Assembly (NCBI GenBank): GCA_964448935.1
Contig: CAYVBE010000002.1
Location: 4,672 to 68,671, forward strand
Direction: 5' to 3'
DNA: 64,000 nt
Source: CAYVBE01 sp964448935
GTDB lineage: Bacteria; Planctomycetota; Brocadiia; SM23-32
Shown here: positions 43,330 through 51,865 of the stretch, one piece after another
Numbering within the stretch: position 1 is the first letter of the stretch
How the letters are laid out: every line of letters starts with the position of its first letter
The notes under the pieces: generated by a model
What the model was told of the DNA's origin: nothing
Seen by the model: the letters and a program-made list of their open reading frames with translations, nothing else
The model's database searches: none
Translations under genes and position numbers: made by a program

Positions 43330-45327
43330 TCAGATCGAGAACACCGTGTTGCCCTGGGCGCCGGTTATCAGGTCTATGGCCGCCCAGACGCCGCCTGCCA
43401 TGAAACCGGCGAGCACCATGCCGATAAACAGCCGCCGCGTGACGCGGTAGCCCCTGTAGCCGCCGAATTTCACGACAAAGCTCTTGATCAGCCACGCCAT
43501 GAAGATCGAAAACCACAGGTTGTACACCATGTGCGTGTTGCAGACCAGGAAGCCTATGGGGTGAATGGGCCACCAGAAGAACGTCCGCTGCGCGATGGTG
43601 AGCAGGCCCATGACGATCGCCCCGACGCCCGTCCATGTCAGCCCTATCGTACTGACGCCCTTCATCTGCGCCGTCACGCTGTTATACCACCACCACGGCA
43701 CGCGCGCGGAGTTAACCATGAACCACGAGTGCAGGCTGCTGGCGCCGTGCCGATACCCGGTCCGGATGGTTATGTAGGAGGCCGCCGCGTAGGTGATCAG
43801 CAGCACCAGCATCATGCCGAGGAAAAGCCCCCGGCGGCGGCGCGGCAGGTACATGCCCTCCGACATGCCCACGGCGGGGGTCTGGCGCAGGTCGGCGTTC
43901 CAGAACTGGTGGCCCAGCGCGGCCACCTGCTGCCGCCCGAGATTTGACGAACCGACGATGCTGTTTATGTAGGGTGCGACCCCCACGATCGTGCTCAGCG
44001 AGGGCAGCCCCACCTGGGCGATGATCCGTGCCACCGTGTAGTAAAGCGCCACGAAAAAGACGAGGAACAGCAGCGCGATGGGCAGACGAAGCCCGCTCTG
44101 CCGCAGCCAGACCACCATGACGGCGGCGCTGATGAGCATCGTGATGAAAGCTCCCCGATAGGAGAGCGGCTCTTGGTCATCGTAGTCGCGCTCACCCAGC
44201 CCCAGCGCACACAGCGCCGCCCTTTTCAGGTGGTCGCGCGCGTACCACAGGCTGGCCGCTACGAAAACCACCATCGCGCCCAGCACCATGTGCTGCATCT
44301 CGGGCGGGCCACCGTAGCGCATGTCGGTTTGCATGCCCCACCCCCTGGCCTGGATCATCTGTCGCAGCAGCCAGGAACCCAGCGTCAGGCTCCAGACGCT
44401 GAAGGCGATGCGGTTGGGAATCATGAACACCAGCCCGATCACCACGGTGTCCAGCATGAACCGAAGCTGGTAGCCCTCCGCGAAAGTTACGGTCTCGCTT
44501 ATCCGCAATCGGCCGCTTTTGCCGAACAGGTAGAACCGGAGGCCGATGCAGCTATAGAGAAAGAACATGGTGCCCAGGCCAACCCAGAACGCCTTGCTGC
44601 GGAAGATGGAGGTCTCGCCGCGTGGGTTGCCCATGGCGGAGCAGAGTTCGGCCGGGATCTGGACGATGGGGTAGCTCAGGTGCTCGCGCTCCATCCACTG
44701 CTTGCGCATGACGGCCATGATGGCACCCAGGCAGGCGAAGACGGCCATCAGGTAAACCCCCCACAGCGCCACCGGCTGCAGCCACGGCCGCCATGGAATC
44801 GCCTCCCTGGACGGTATGCCGGTCCAGAACTTCTCGATGGCCACCGTGTCGCCGCTCATGTCCAGCGGCGCCAGCCAGGATTCCAGGTGCGGCACCAGAT
44901 CCGTCTGCCAGTGATTGCCCGAATTGGCAAAGTAGTAGGCAGAGGACATCATGGGCACCGTGTGCACCACGCCGCCCGAGGTGACCACCGAGCCGGCGAC
45001 GATCATCAGGGCGGCCACGAACAGCATCTCCTGGGTGCTCAGTCCAAAGCGTCGCACTGCCCGGCGGTAATCCGGTCCGCCTAACCAGATGACCACGTGC
45101 GCCACGCCCATGGGCAGCGCATTCAGCAACAGGAAGGCTACCGCAATCAGGAAAGATGCCCCGCCGCTGTGATAGTCCGTGAACAGGTAAGACGAGGACA
45201 GGTAGATGGTCAGGTAGGGCTCGGCCAGACCGATCACGATGGCCATCAGACAGCCGATGGCAATGCTGCGCAGTGTTACGAATCCACGGTGCCTCTCGAC
45301 GGTGCCTTCTGCGTCCGGCCGCTCCAC
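43330..45327 (-). CDS. Polytopic membrane protein (DUF6785/DUF6784-like)
   Basis: A protein of 665 aa with about a dozen or more hydrophobic helices, for example RSIAIGCLMAIVIGLAEPYL, ASFLIAVAFLLLNALPMGVA and GFMAGGVWAAIDLI. The sequence SIAIGCLMAIVIGLAEPY with a long acidic/Trp-rich loop (about residues 125-190) matches polytopic proteins of planctomycetes annotated DUF6785/DUF6784; some resemblance to oligopeptide-transporter (OPT) membrane cores is possible. The start is GTG 45327 with AGGGAG 6 nt upstream. It follows the heparinase gene by 80 nt on the same strand, so a transport role for the products of that enzyme is plausible but unproven. Confidence 0.72.
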   Translation of the reverse strand: MERPDAEGTVERHRGFVTLRSIAIGCLMAIVIGLAEPYLTIYLSSSYLFTDYHSGGASFLIAVAFLLLNALPMGVAHVVIWLGGPDYRRAVRRFGLSTQEMLFVAALMIVAGSVVTSGGVVHTVPMMSSAYYFANSGNHWQTDLVPHLESWLAPLDMSGDTVAIEKFWTGIPSREAIPWRPWLQPVALWGVYLMAVFACLGAIMAVMRKQWMEREHLSYPIVQIPAELCSAMGNPRGETSIFRSKAFWVGLGTMFFLYSCIGLRFYLFGKSGRLRISETVTFAEGYQLRFMLDTVVIGLVFMIPNRIAFSVWSLTLGSWLLRQMIQARGWGMQTDMRYGGPPEMQHMVLGAMVVFVAASLWYARDHLKRAALCALGLGERDYDDQEPLSYRGAFITMLISAAVMVVWLRQSGLRLPIALLFLVFFVALYYTVARIIAQVGLPSLSTIVGVAPYINSIVGSSNLGRQQVAALGHQFWNADLRQTPAVGMSEGMYLPRRRRGLFLGMMLVLLITYAAASYITIRTGYRHGASSLHSWFMVNSARVPWWWYNSVTAQMKGVSTIGLTWTGVGAIVMGLLTIAQRTFFWWPIHPIGFLVCNTHMVYNLWFSIFMAWLIKSFVVKFGGYRGYRVTRRLFIGMVLAGFMAGGVWAAIDLITGAQGNTVFSI

Positions 45328-45407
45328 GGTGTCTCCCTCAGGGGGCTGAATGCACGGTCCCCATACGATAACGAAGTTGGCTCTCCGTCACAATCGCCGC
45401 AGCGATT

Positions 45408-47420
45408 TCAACGCTCAATGCGGCCGGAAACCCGTTCCAGCGTCCGCTCTTCGCCCGTCGGCAGCGAGGAGGCGTCCTCGCCGTTGACAGCCTTCAACCG
45501 CCACTCCCCGCCGGAGGGCTCGAACATCACGGTGTCCTCACCTGCCTCGCCGGATACGGTAAGAGTGCCACGGTGGAAGCTGACCCGTGGCGGCGCGGCG
45601 TCGGACGGGGTGGGATAGAGCACGGTTACGATGGCCGTCCGGCGGACGGGCGAATCGGGGCTGATGCGGAGCATTTGCATGCGCGTTCTTCCCCTCTTGA
45701 GGGGCACGTCCGCGGATTGCGCTTGGAGCCGGGCGTCCGCCGGGGCGGCGGCTATCACGTGCAGGTCCGCCGCAGAGCCGTGGATAGTGGCCCTCCGGGA
45801 GTCGGAGTGCGCCTCGGCCGGTAGCCGGCTCTGCAGCCGCCACTCGAAGCTCCCCGCGTCCTCCGCCTCCAGATCGTCCAGCAGCACCAGATACCTGCCC
45901 TCCACCATCAGGACGTGCCGCACAAAGCGGGTCAACCCGGAGTCCGGGTAGCATTCGGAGAGGTCGGAGGCCAGGTAGGCGAAGCCCTCGCCCTGCGCGA
46001 ACCGCCGGTAGCGGGCGCCCACGCCGCGGGGCTGCCCCTCGCCGTTGGCCAGCACGGTGGAATGGTCCCGGGTCCGGTTGGCTCCGTAGCCGGGGTCGCT
46101 GACGAACCGCTCTCCGGCAGCCACCAGCACGAACGTACCGAGGTCACGGTTGTAGTGCGATCGGTTGCTCGTCCAGCCGCCGTTGTAGGCGAACCACAAC
46201 TGCGGCGACTGGAATATGGCGTGGCCGGCACCACGGAACAGCACGGCCTCCTGCAAGGGCGGCTTCGGCCCCGCCGGGGGAGCGTCGCGGCGCCAGAGGA
46301 AGTAGAACGGCGAGGTGCCGCGCCAGTAGAACTTGTCCGCCCCCCTGTCCGCGCCCCACAGCAGCAACGGGTCACCTCCGGGAACCGCCGACTCGAACAG
46401 CGCGCACAGACAGCTCCGGGGCCCGCCCTCCAGCGCGCGGTGGTCCTCCCCGTACAGCCCGCTGAAGGTTCGCTCGCTCATGTCATTGAAGTTAGCGTAG
46501 CGCAGGTCGGGCGCCTGCATGTAGATGTCCCAGTAGCCGGCCATCTTGCGCCTGTATTCCTCGCGAAGGCCGTCCTCGCCGTAGAACCGCGCGGCGGCGG
46601 TGGCCAAGTAATTGCCGAAGGTCACCCCGTAGCGCCAGTACATCACGCCCTCATGCCCTCCCCCGTCGTCCAGGATGACGCTCCGGAGGAAACGGCGCAC
46701 GTGGTCGCGGCTCAGGTCGGCCGCGCGCGCCGCCTCGGGCGACTCGTGGTAAAGCGCCAGCGCCGCCAGGCCGCAGCCCCCGTGGCAGACGCCGCACCAG
46801 TTGGTCACCGGGTTGTCCACCCACCAGTCGTGGACCTCCTCGACCGAGTGCAGGTAGACCCGGACGGATTTTTCCAGAACGCCCTCGCGGATCGTGCGCC
46901 GTTGCTGCTCGTCCAGCAGGTCGTGGCACCAGTCATAAACAAGTGCCGCCGCCACGCTGAGTTCCGCAGTATTCAGGTCCGCGCCGCGGTTCCACGACCG
47001 GCTGACGTGCCACCCGTCCGACTGCAGCAGGGCCAGAAGCTCCTCCCGCGCGCGCACGCCGAAGCGTCGGTCGCCGGTCACCACGTAGGCAAAGGCCGTC
47101 GTGCCCGCGACCCCAAGGGAGTAGCGGGACCGCGAAACCGCCTGGCCGGCCCGGGGAGCGCCCTGCCCAAGGCAACGCTCCGCATGGGCCAGAAAGCCCC
47201 GCCAGCGCGTCGCGAACGGCTCCCGCTCCATCCGTGCCCGCAGAGCCGCCACGTCCTGCGCCGAGAAGAACAGATACGGATGCGCCGGCTCCACCGCAGC
47301 CACAGCAGCCGGGGACACCGCACACAACACCGCCAGCAGCAGAAGCACAGCGATAGCCGCACGGTGCAAATCACGGGAGAAGGCGCACGAACTCGTGCCT
47401 CGAATGATGGGATCGGACAT
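45408..47420 (-). CDS. Exported heparinase II/III-family polysaccharide lyase-like protein
   Basis: A protein of 670 aa with a signal segment (AIAVLLLLAVLCAVSPAAVAAV). The N-terminal alpha-toroid has DWCHDLLDEQQRRTIREG and DNPVTNWCGVCHGGCGLAALA, and GGGHEGVMYWRYGVTFGNYLAT carries the Glu/Tyr region that is conserved in heparinase-like lyases. The C-terminal beta-domain holds FAYNGGWTSNRSHYNRDLGTFVLVAAGERFVSDPGY, typical of the family's catalytic His/Tyr and metal region. It probably cleaves a uronic-acid-containing polysaccharide by beta-elimination; the substrate is not predictable. ATG 47420 has GAGGTG 5 nt upstream. Confidence 0.82.
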   Translation of the reverse strand: MSDPIIRGTSSCAFSRDLHRAAIAVLLLLAVLCAVSPAAVAAVEPAHPYLFFSAQDVAALRARMEREPFATRWRGFLAHAERCLGQGAPRAGQAVSRSRYSLGVAGTTAFAYVVTGDRRFGVRAREELLALLQSDGWHVSRSWNRGADLNTAELSVAAALVYDWCHDLLDEQQRRTIREGVLEKSVRVYLHSVEEVHDWWVDNPVTNWCGVCHGGCGLAALALYHESPEAARAADLSRDHVRRFLRSVILDDGGGHEGVMYWRYGVTFGNYLATAAARFYGEDGLREEYRRKMAGYWDIYMQAPDLRYANFNDMSERTFSGLYGEDHRALEGGPRSCLCALFESAVPGGDPLLLWGADRGADKFYWRGTSPFYFLWRRDAPPAGPKPPLQEAVLFRGAGHAIFQSPQLWFAYNGGWTSNRSHYNRDLGTFVLVAAGERFVSDPGYGANRTRDHSTVLANGEGQPRGVGARYRRFAQGEGFAYLASDLSECYPDSGLTRFVRHVLMVEGRYLVLLDDLEAEDAGSFEWRLQSRLPAEAHSDSRRATIHGSAADLHVIAAAPADARLQAQSADVPLKRGRTRMQMLRISPDSPVRRTAIVTVLYPTPSDAAPPRVSFHRGTLTVSGEAGEDTVMFEPSGGEWRLKAVNGEDASSLPTGEERTLERVSGRIER

Positions 47421-47563
47421 CGTTCACCTCAAGATCGGTATGGTGTCAGTCATCAGTGGGTCCGACGCTCCCAGGGCTGTGCCAGGAGTTCGACCACAGC
47501 AGTGTACGCCGACCGCGCGAATCACTCAAGGAGAGGCGTGAGCGGCGCCGCACCCACGGACAC

Positions 47564-47591
47564 TTGACAACACCGCAGGCGTGTTTATCAT
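47564..47591 (+). promoter_or_regulatory. Promoter of the structured RNA
   Basis: Perfect TTGACA (47564-47569), 16 bp, TATCAT (47586-47591, five of six matches). Expected start near 47598. Confidence 0.7.
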
Positions 47592-47597
47592 TGACGT

Positions 47598-47740
47598 AGA
47601 GCCGGAGCGATCGAGCACGGGTCCAGATACCAGGTATGAGACTGAGAAAACCTGGGGCGTCAGGACAACACCTTTAAAAGGTTCTCAATCCGGCAACGCC
47701 GGAGCGCCTGTCTCCTTGTGACGTTCGCTCCGGCCTTTTC
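47598..47740 (+). ncRNA. Putative structured small RNA with mutually exclusive stems
   Basis: About 140 nt lie between a strong promoter and a terminator hairpin. The 5' GCCGGAGCGA (47601-47610) is complementary over 10 bp to TCGCTCCGGC (47725-47734) near the 3' end, giving a closing stem. Inside it ACCTTT/AAAGGT (47670-47682), CCAGGT/ACCTGG (47630-47655) and CCGGC/GCCGG (47690-47702) can form short helices. An internal copy GCCGGAGCG (47698-47706) competes for the same 3' arm to make the terminator. No coding potential is visible within it. The pattern suits a standalone sRNA or a regulatory leader; no recognisable gene follows on this strand. It does not show the conserved cores of tRNA, SRP RNA, tmRNA or RNase P RNA that I would recognise. 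Confidence 0.5.
47698..47740 (+). terminator. Intrinsic terminator of the structured RNA
   Basis: GCCGGAGCG (47698-47706) and CGCTCCGGC (47726-47734) form a perfect 9-bp GC-rich stem with a 19-nt loop, followed by CTTTTCT. Confidence 0.65.
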
Positions 47741-47968
47741 TCATATGGGCCCCCGTTCGTTACACCGCAAAGGCGCGGAGGGCGGCGGAACCGACAAAGG
47801 GCAAGACGGTACGCGACGCGGGACGGCTTGAGCAAGAGCAGCGACGCGCCGGGTGGGCCGGGGACGGCAGAAAGGGAGACCGGATTGATCAAGTGATCAG
47901 TTGAGCAAGTGACCGCCGGCAGCGGTGCGGGCAGCTGGTCGGTTGTGCAGGCTTCGGTGCGATACAGC

Positions 47969-48297
47969 CTAATCGGGCTGCTTCAGCCAGATCTCCGGCT
48001 CACCTGCTCTACCACTTTTTCTGCCGAGGCGTACGGGCCGAATCGCACAGGTGAGTATGGATGTGTCGGAAAGGGAAAGGCCAAAACGCCCGCTTTGGTC
48101 CTCGACGACAAAGCAGGCCACGTCCAGGATTAATTGCCCCTTCTGCGCGCCGATCATGTAGCGCGGGACCTCTTCCTCGAGGCTCTCATGGCACAGCTCC
48201 CAGTAGAGTTCGCGGTCGCTTCATCCACTCGCTCCCGCAGCCGCTCGATGCGGCGCTTCCGCTCCTCGCGCTCCTCGTCCCGATCCTCGTCCGCCAC
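47969..48297 (-). pseudogene. Small acidic/basic protein gene broken by a 1-base frameshift
   Basis: From GTG 48297, with GAGGAGG about 8 nt upstream, the frame reads VADEDRDEEREERKRRIERL and continues through REERVDEA-like sequence, then turns to nonsense and stops. Moving by one base near 48222 resumes a sensible protein: DRELYWELCHESLEEEVPRY, then MIGAQKGQLILDVACFVVED and onward to a stop at 47969. The total of 329 nt is one base short of 110 codons, as expected for a single deletion. The N-terminal part is a charged helix and the rest is compact and mixed. I do not recognise the family. It could be a real decayed gene or a consensus error. The two halves joined as one protein is inference from the in-frame quality on both sides. 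Confidence 0.5.
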
Positions 48298-48503
48298 AGG
48301 TGTGCCTCCTCACTCCTCGGCCCTGGAATGAAACGCAACCGCCCCACCTAATGCACCCTATGTCCTTCCCTTAAACAGACTTAGGGGGATTTCGTCGGCG
48401 ATCCGTTACTCTTCCACATGTGCGGTATCATGACCGCGGCTGCGTCTGGCGGCACCGCAGGAGCGCCCTTCTCACCCTGTCACTGCCCTTCGGGATTTCC
48501 GCT

Positions 48504-49361
48504 TCATTCCGTGGGAGCGGGCATGGGGCGAGGCGTTGTGTCGGCCTCGAGATCGCCGAGGGCGAACTGGATTCCGGCGAGCATGTGCGCCAGCACGGGA
48601 GGGTTCCAGAAAATGTGCGGGTTGTGGCCAAGAGACGTGTAGAAAACGCGGCCCTGCTCTTCGCGCCGGACCCAACTGATCGCGATATCTGAATCCGCCC
48701 GACGCTCGGGCAGAATCCGGCGGTCAGGACCGAACGGTGTCTTGTTTTGATTGATGCGCAGGAGCACACGCAGCCGCTCGCGCGAGTAGTGCTCCTTCAT
48801 CTGGAAGACCTCGTCCTGGATCTCGAAGTCCTCGCCCTCGAAAGCGGCGTTGAGCGGGTGGTCGGGGTCCTCGGGAGTCAGCACGATGGTTTCATCCGCT
48901 CCCCATGGGTGACCGCCGTTCTCGTAGCCGCCGAGCATCTTCCCAAACTCCGGGAACTGATCGTACCGCGGATACTGGCAGAATGTTGCTGCGGCCGCGT
49001 GCAGCCCGACGAAACCGCCCCCTTGCCTGACAAACCGGAGCAACGAATCCTGCAGTTCCGGGTCCTCCGTCAGGACGCCCGTCGTGTTGTTGAAACAGAC
49101 CGCATCGAAAAATGAGAGGTTTTCCTCGGCCAGCATGGACGGGGCGTCGCTGTAGAAGGCCGTATAGACGCCGGTAGCCCGGCCCATCTGCTGGATCGCG
49201 AAGTTCCCGGCCTCTATGGACCTGTGGCCGTTGCGCGTTTCTCCGTCGCGAATGTTCAGGTTCGTTACCAGGAGTCTTCGCCGCTGCTCCGGCTTCGCGG
49301 GCGCTTGCTGCGGCAGGGCGTCGAGAATCAACCGGCGCTCTTCCGTCTCCAGTCGGTGCAT
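48504..49361 (-). CDS. ThuA-like (trehalose utilisation) domain protein
   Basis: A protein of 285 aa with the class I glutamine amidotransferase-like ThuA fold: SFFDAVCFNNTTGVLTEDPELQDSLLRFVRQGGGFVGLHAAAATF, GYENGGHPWGADETIVLTPEDPDHPL, and the C-terminal VRREEQGRVFYTSLGHNPHIFWNP, all strong family signatures. ThuA proteins work with Gfo/Idh/MocA-type partners in sugar oxidation, and here the gene is 18 nt downstream of one. No signal peptide. The exact reaction is not established for the family. Confidence 0.9.
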   Translation of the reverse strand: MHRLETEERRLILDALPQQAPAKPEQRRRLLVTNLNIRDGETRNGHRSIEAGNFAIQQMGRATGVYTAFYSDAPSMLAEENLSFFDAVCFNNTTGVLTEDPELQDSLLRFVRQGGGFVGLHAAAATFCQYPRYDQFPEFGKMLGGYENGGHPWGADETIVLTPEDPDHPLNAAFEGEDFEIQDEVFQMKEHYSRERLRVLLRINQNKTPFGPDRRILPERRADSDIAISWVRREEQGRVFYTSLGHNPHIFWNPPVLAHMLAGIQFALGDLEADTTPRPMPAPTE

Positions 49362-49379
49362 GTCGCTTGACCTTTCTTG

Positions 49380-50504
49380 CTACGCTTGCTTTGTGCATGT
49401 TTGCGCGGAACGGGTGGTTTCGGTGCCGGCAAGGCCCAGTTCTACGGCCAGGGGGTAGTTTTCCTGGGCGACCGGTCGGCGGACGATGGTTCTGGTCCGC
49501 GCGGACTCGTATGCTCCCATGAGCAGCTCGAATCCCCGCATGGCGTACGGTGCGCCCATGGGATGCTCGCTGTCGGGCTTTCCTTCATTCACAAGTTCAA
49601 CCGTGCGGGCATATGCCTCGCGCAAGAGATCCCGGCGTGAGCGCACGCCGGCAACGCTTTCCCAACCGCCGGCCGTTCGCCGGAAGAGGTTATGCTCTCC
49701 ACGGTCGCCGCTTCGCCAGAAGGAGCCCTCCGTGCCAATCACTTCAATGTCATGGTATGGCCGCCCGGGCTGACTCAGGTCGCCGGTCAGGAGTTCCACG
49801 CGGAGTCCGCTCTCCATCTCGACGATAGCCATCATGCCGTCTTCGACGGGGTGCCCGAACCTCCAGCCCGATACCTTGTCGTAGCCGCCGCCGTTCTCTT
49901 TGCCGGTTCCGCCCGTCTCGTCACCTCTCGGAGTCCGGTGGTGGGCGGCAAACACCCAGTCCCACTCCGCGTCTCCGGTAAGGTAGAGCACGGAATCAAC
50001 CAGGTGCGTGCCGTCGCTCAGCATGTCGCCAGCGCAAGTGCCGCGGATCAGGTATACGTCGCCCACTGTGCCCGCCTCGATCTGCTCTCGCATCCAGGCG
50101 AAGTCCGGTCCGGTCCTCCGCTGGTGATTGAAAATGAGGGGAACGCCCGCCGCGCGACACTCGTCCACCATCCGCCGCGCTTCCCCCAGATCAACCGCGA
50201 TGGGTTTCTCGCAGTAGATGGCGCGCGCGCCGGCTTCCAGCGCGGTGAGCGTCATCTCGCAGTGCAATCTGTTTGGTGTTGCAATCCCTACGATTTCCGG
50301 TTCGGTCTCACGAAGCATGGCGGCGTAGTCCGTGTACGGGATCGGAGGTCCGCCCGCACCGGCACTCGTAGCGCACTGCACACTCACCTTGTCAGCGAGC
50401 GCCTCGTCCAGGTCACAGACCGCAGCCAGGTGAACATTCGGGAGCGACGCGAGGCACTTCGCGTGGTACGCTCCCATCCTCAGTCCGACAACTGCTGCCT
50501 TCAT
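49380..50504 (-). CDS. Gfo/Idh/MocA family oxidoreductase
   Basis: A protein of 374 aa starting MKAAVVGLRMGAYHAKCLASL. The family's EKP motif is in ARAIYCEKPIAVDLGEA, and LIRGTCAGDMLSDGTHLVDSVLYLTGD corresponds to the substrate-site D-x-x-x-H region. An open frame extends upstream to 50582, but the ATG at 50504 begins exactly at the Rossmann fold, so it is chosen. It is upstream of and nearly adjacent to the ThuA gene and 149 nt downstream of the LacI gene; these three genes form a likely regulated catabolic unit. Confidence 0.91.
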   Translation of the reverse strand: MKAAVVGLRMGAYHAKCLASLPNVHLAAVCDLDEALADKVSVQCATSAGAGGPPIPYTDYAAMLRETEPEIVGIATPNRLHCEMTLTALEAGARAIYCEKPIAVDLGEARRMVDECRAAGVPLIFNHQRRTGPDFAWMREQIEAGTVGDVYLIRGTCAGDMLSDGTHLVDSVLYLTGDAEWDWVFAAHHRTPRGDETGGTGKENGGGYDKVSGWRFGHPVEDGMMAIVEMESGLRVELLTGDLSQPGRPYHDIEVIGTEGSFWRSGDRGEHNLFRRTAGGWESVAGVRSRRDLLREAYARTVELVNEGKPDSEHPMGAPYAMRGFELLMGAYESARTRTIVRRPVAQENYPLAVELGLAGTETTRSAQTCTKQA

Positions 50505-50653
50505 GGTGTCTGCCTTGCTCACGCTGCTCGGAATCTCCGATCTGCGGTAAGAGATGGTCGCTGACGACCTCCACTGCTTCATGTAGCTCGCCGGTCACAA
50601 GTTCCGACGAAGAATGTCTGGTTCCCTTGTCCCGACAGGATGGCTGCGGGCAC

Positions 50654-51709
50654 TCACCCGGCGGGGCCCGTGCTCTGACGCGGGACGAAACGGGACGGCA
50701 CCGTTCGGACGGTTTTTCGGGCCTCTTCGGTGGAAAGTTCGTTCCCGGCGATATCCAGTGCCAGCCGGGTGGCGGCGGCCCCCAGGCGCCTGAACTCGAA
50801 ACTCACCGTGCTCAGAGGCGGCAGCGCGCAGTCTGCCACGTGATTGTCGAAGCCCACAACGCTCAGGTCCTTCGGCACTCTAACCCCCCGCTCTTGCAGC
50901 ACCCCGTAGAGCCCCAGCGCGAGCGGGTCGTTCCAGCACATCGCCGCCGTTCCCGGCAGCGGGTCGGGCAGCTCCCGCTCCAGCGCTCGCCGCCATCCCT
51001 CGATCTCCGCGCTTATGCACCTCTCACCGGATATCTGGTCGGGCCGCACCTTCACCACCTTCATTGTCGCGCCCATTTCCCCGGCGGCTTCCCGGACAAT
51101 CGGCAGCCGGTCGCCGCCCTTTGACTTCTCGCGCCATCCCGGCCCGATCCACACGATGTCCCGGTGGCCCAGCTCCACCAGGTGAGCCACGGCGTCGCGG
51201 AGCCCGGGTGCGGCGTCCAGGTCCACACGGGGCACATCCTCCAGCGGGCAGAAGTGCACCACCACCGGCGGCGCCGGGGCGTCCTGCCATGCCTTCTCGC
51301 CCTGGTTTCCCGGCGGCCCGCCCAGCGCGATGAGGGCGTCCACGCGCCCCTGCCGCAGGTAGCGCAGGCCGGCCAGGTCCCGGTCTCGCTCGCCGCTTAT
51401 CAGCAGCACGTCGTAGCCGGCTTTCAGGGCTTCGGACTCGACCCCCTCGGCCACCAGACTCCAGAAGGGACTGACGTCTGCCGACGGCCCGCCCACGAGC
51501 AGTCCCAGCGTCATGGACTTGCCGGACACCAGTGTCCGCGCCGCGTGGCTCGGCGTATAGCCCAGCTCACGGGCGGCTTTCTTCACGCGCCGGACGACCT
51601 GGTCGGTGATCTTCAGCTCCTCGGCGCGGCCGTTCAGCACGTAGCTGACCGTCGCCCGCGTCACCCCGGCCTGCTCCGCAACCTCCTGTTGCGTGACTCT
51701 CATAAGCAC
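50654..51709 (-). CDS. LacI-family transcriptional regulator
   Basis: A protein of 351 aa. The N-terminal helix-turn-helix is typical: VTQQEVAEQAGVTRATVSYVLNG, and the hinge helix VKKAARELGYTPSHAARTLVSG. The periplasmic-binding-protein-like effector domain follows (LGLLVGGPSADVSPFWSLVAEG, VVGFDNHVADCALPPLSTV). It probably represses the Gfo-ThuA pair downstream, and possibly itself. GTG 51709 has GGAG 5 nt upstream; ATG 51703 is close. GGTCG-CTGA-CGACC at 50554-50567 in the gap upstream of the Gfo gene is a candidate operator half, but weak. Confidence 0.93.
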   Translation of the reverse strand: MLMRVTQQEVAEQAGVTRATVSYVLNGRAEELKITDQVVRRVKKAARELGYTPSHAARTLVSGKSMTLGLLVGGPSADVSPFWSLVAEGVESEALKAGYDVLLISGERDRDLAGLRYLRQGRVDALIALGGPPGNQGEKAWQDAPAPPVVVHFCPLEDVPRVDLDAAPGLRDAVAHLVELGHRDIVWIGPGWREKSKGGDRLPIVREAAGEMGATMKVVKVRPDQISGERCISAEIEGWRRALERELPDPLPGTAAMCWNDPLALGLYGVLQERGVRVPKDLSVVGFDNHVADCALPPLSTVSFEFRRLGAAATRLALDIAGNELSTEEARKTVRTVPSRFVPRQSTGPAG

Positions 51710-51735
51710 CTGTGCTCCAAAATGATGACACGGGT

Positions 51736-51764
51736 AAGTTAGCCCTGAACCGTCCGCCTGTCAA
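51736..51764 (-). promoter_or_regulatory. Putative promoter of the LacI-type regulator
   Basis: Minus strand TTGACA (51764-51759), 17 bp, TAACTT (51741-51736). Expected start near 51729, a leader of about 20 nt. The -10 is weak. Confidence 0.45.
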
Positions 51765-51865
51765 CCATACGGACACCCGGCATCGCGTGTAGGGGGCACG
51801 CAGAGGCACCGGCGAGCGCCACGAAGGCCCTCCTTCAACCCATTCACAACGCCACGGTTCTACGG

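Larger units (their letters stand above)
47421..48503. other. 1.08-kb region with no intact protein gene
   Basis: Between the heparinase and ThuA genes only short frames exist. I can support a promoter plus a structured transcript with terminator (47564-47740, plus strand) and a frameshifted small gene (47969-48297, minus strand). In 47421-47563, 47741-47968 and 48298-48503 I see nothing further; the last contains the ribosome site (GAGGAGG) of the frameshifted gene. Confidence 0.6.

Noticed and set aside
47598..47740. TPP riboswitch, SRP RNA or 6S RNA
   Set aside because: CTGAGA and GTCAGG fragments appear, but the rest of the conserved TPP and SRP cores is missing and the length does not fit 6S.
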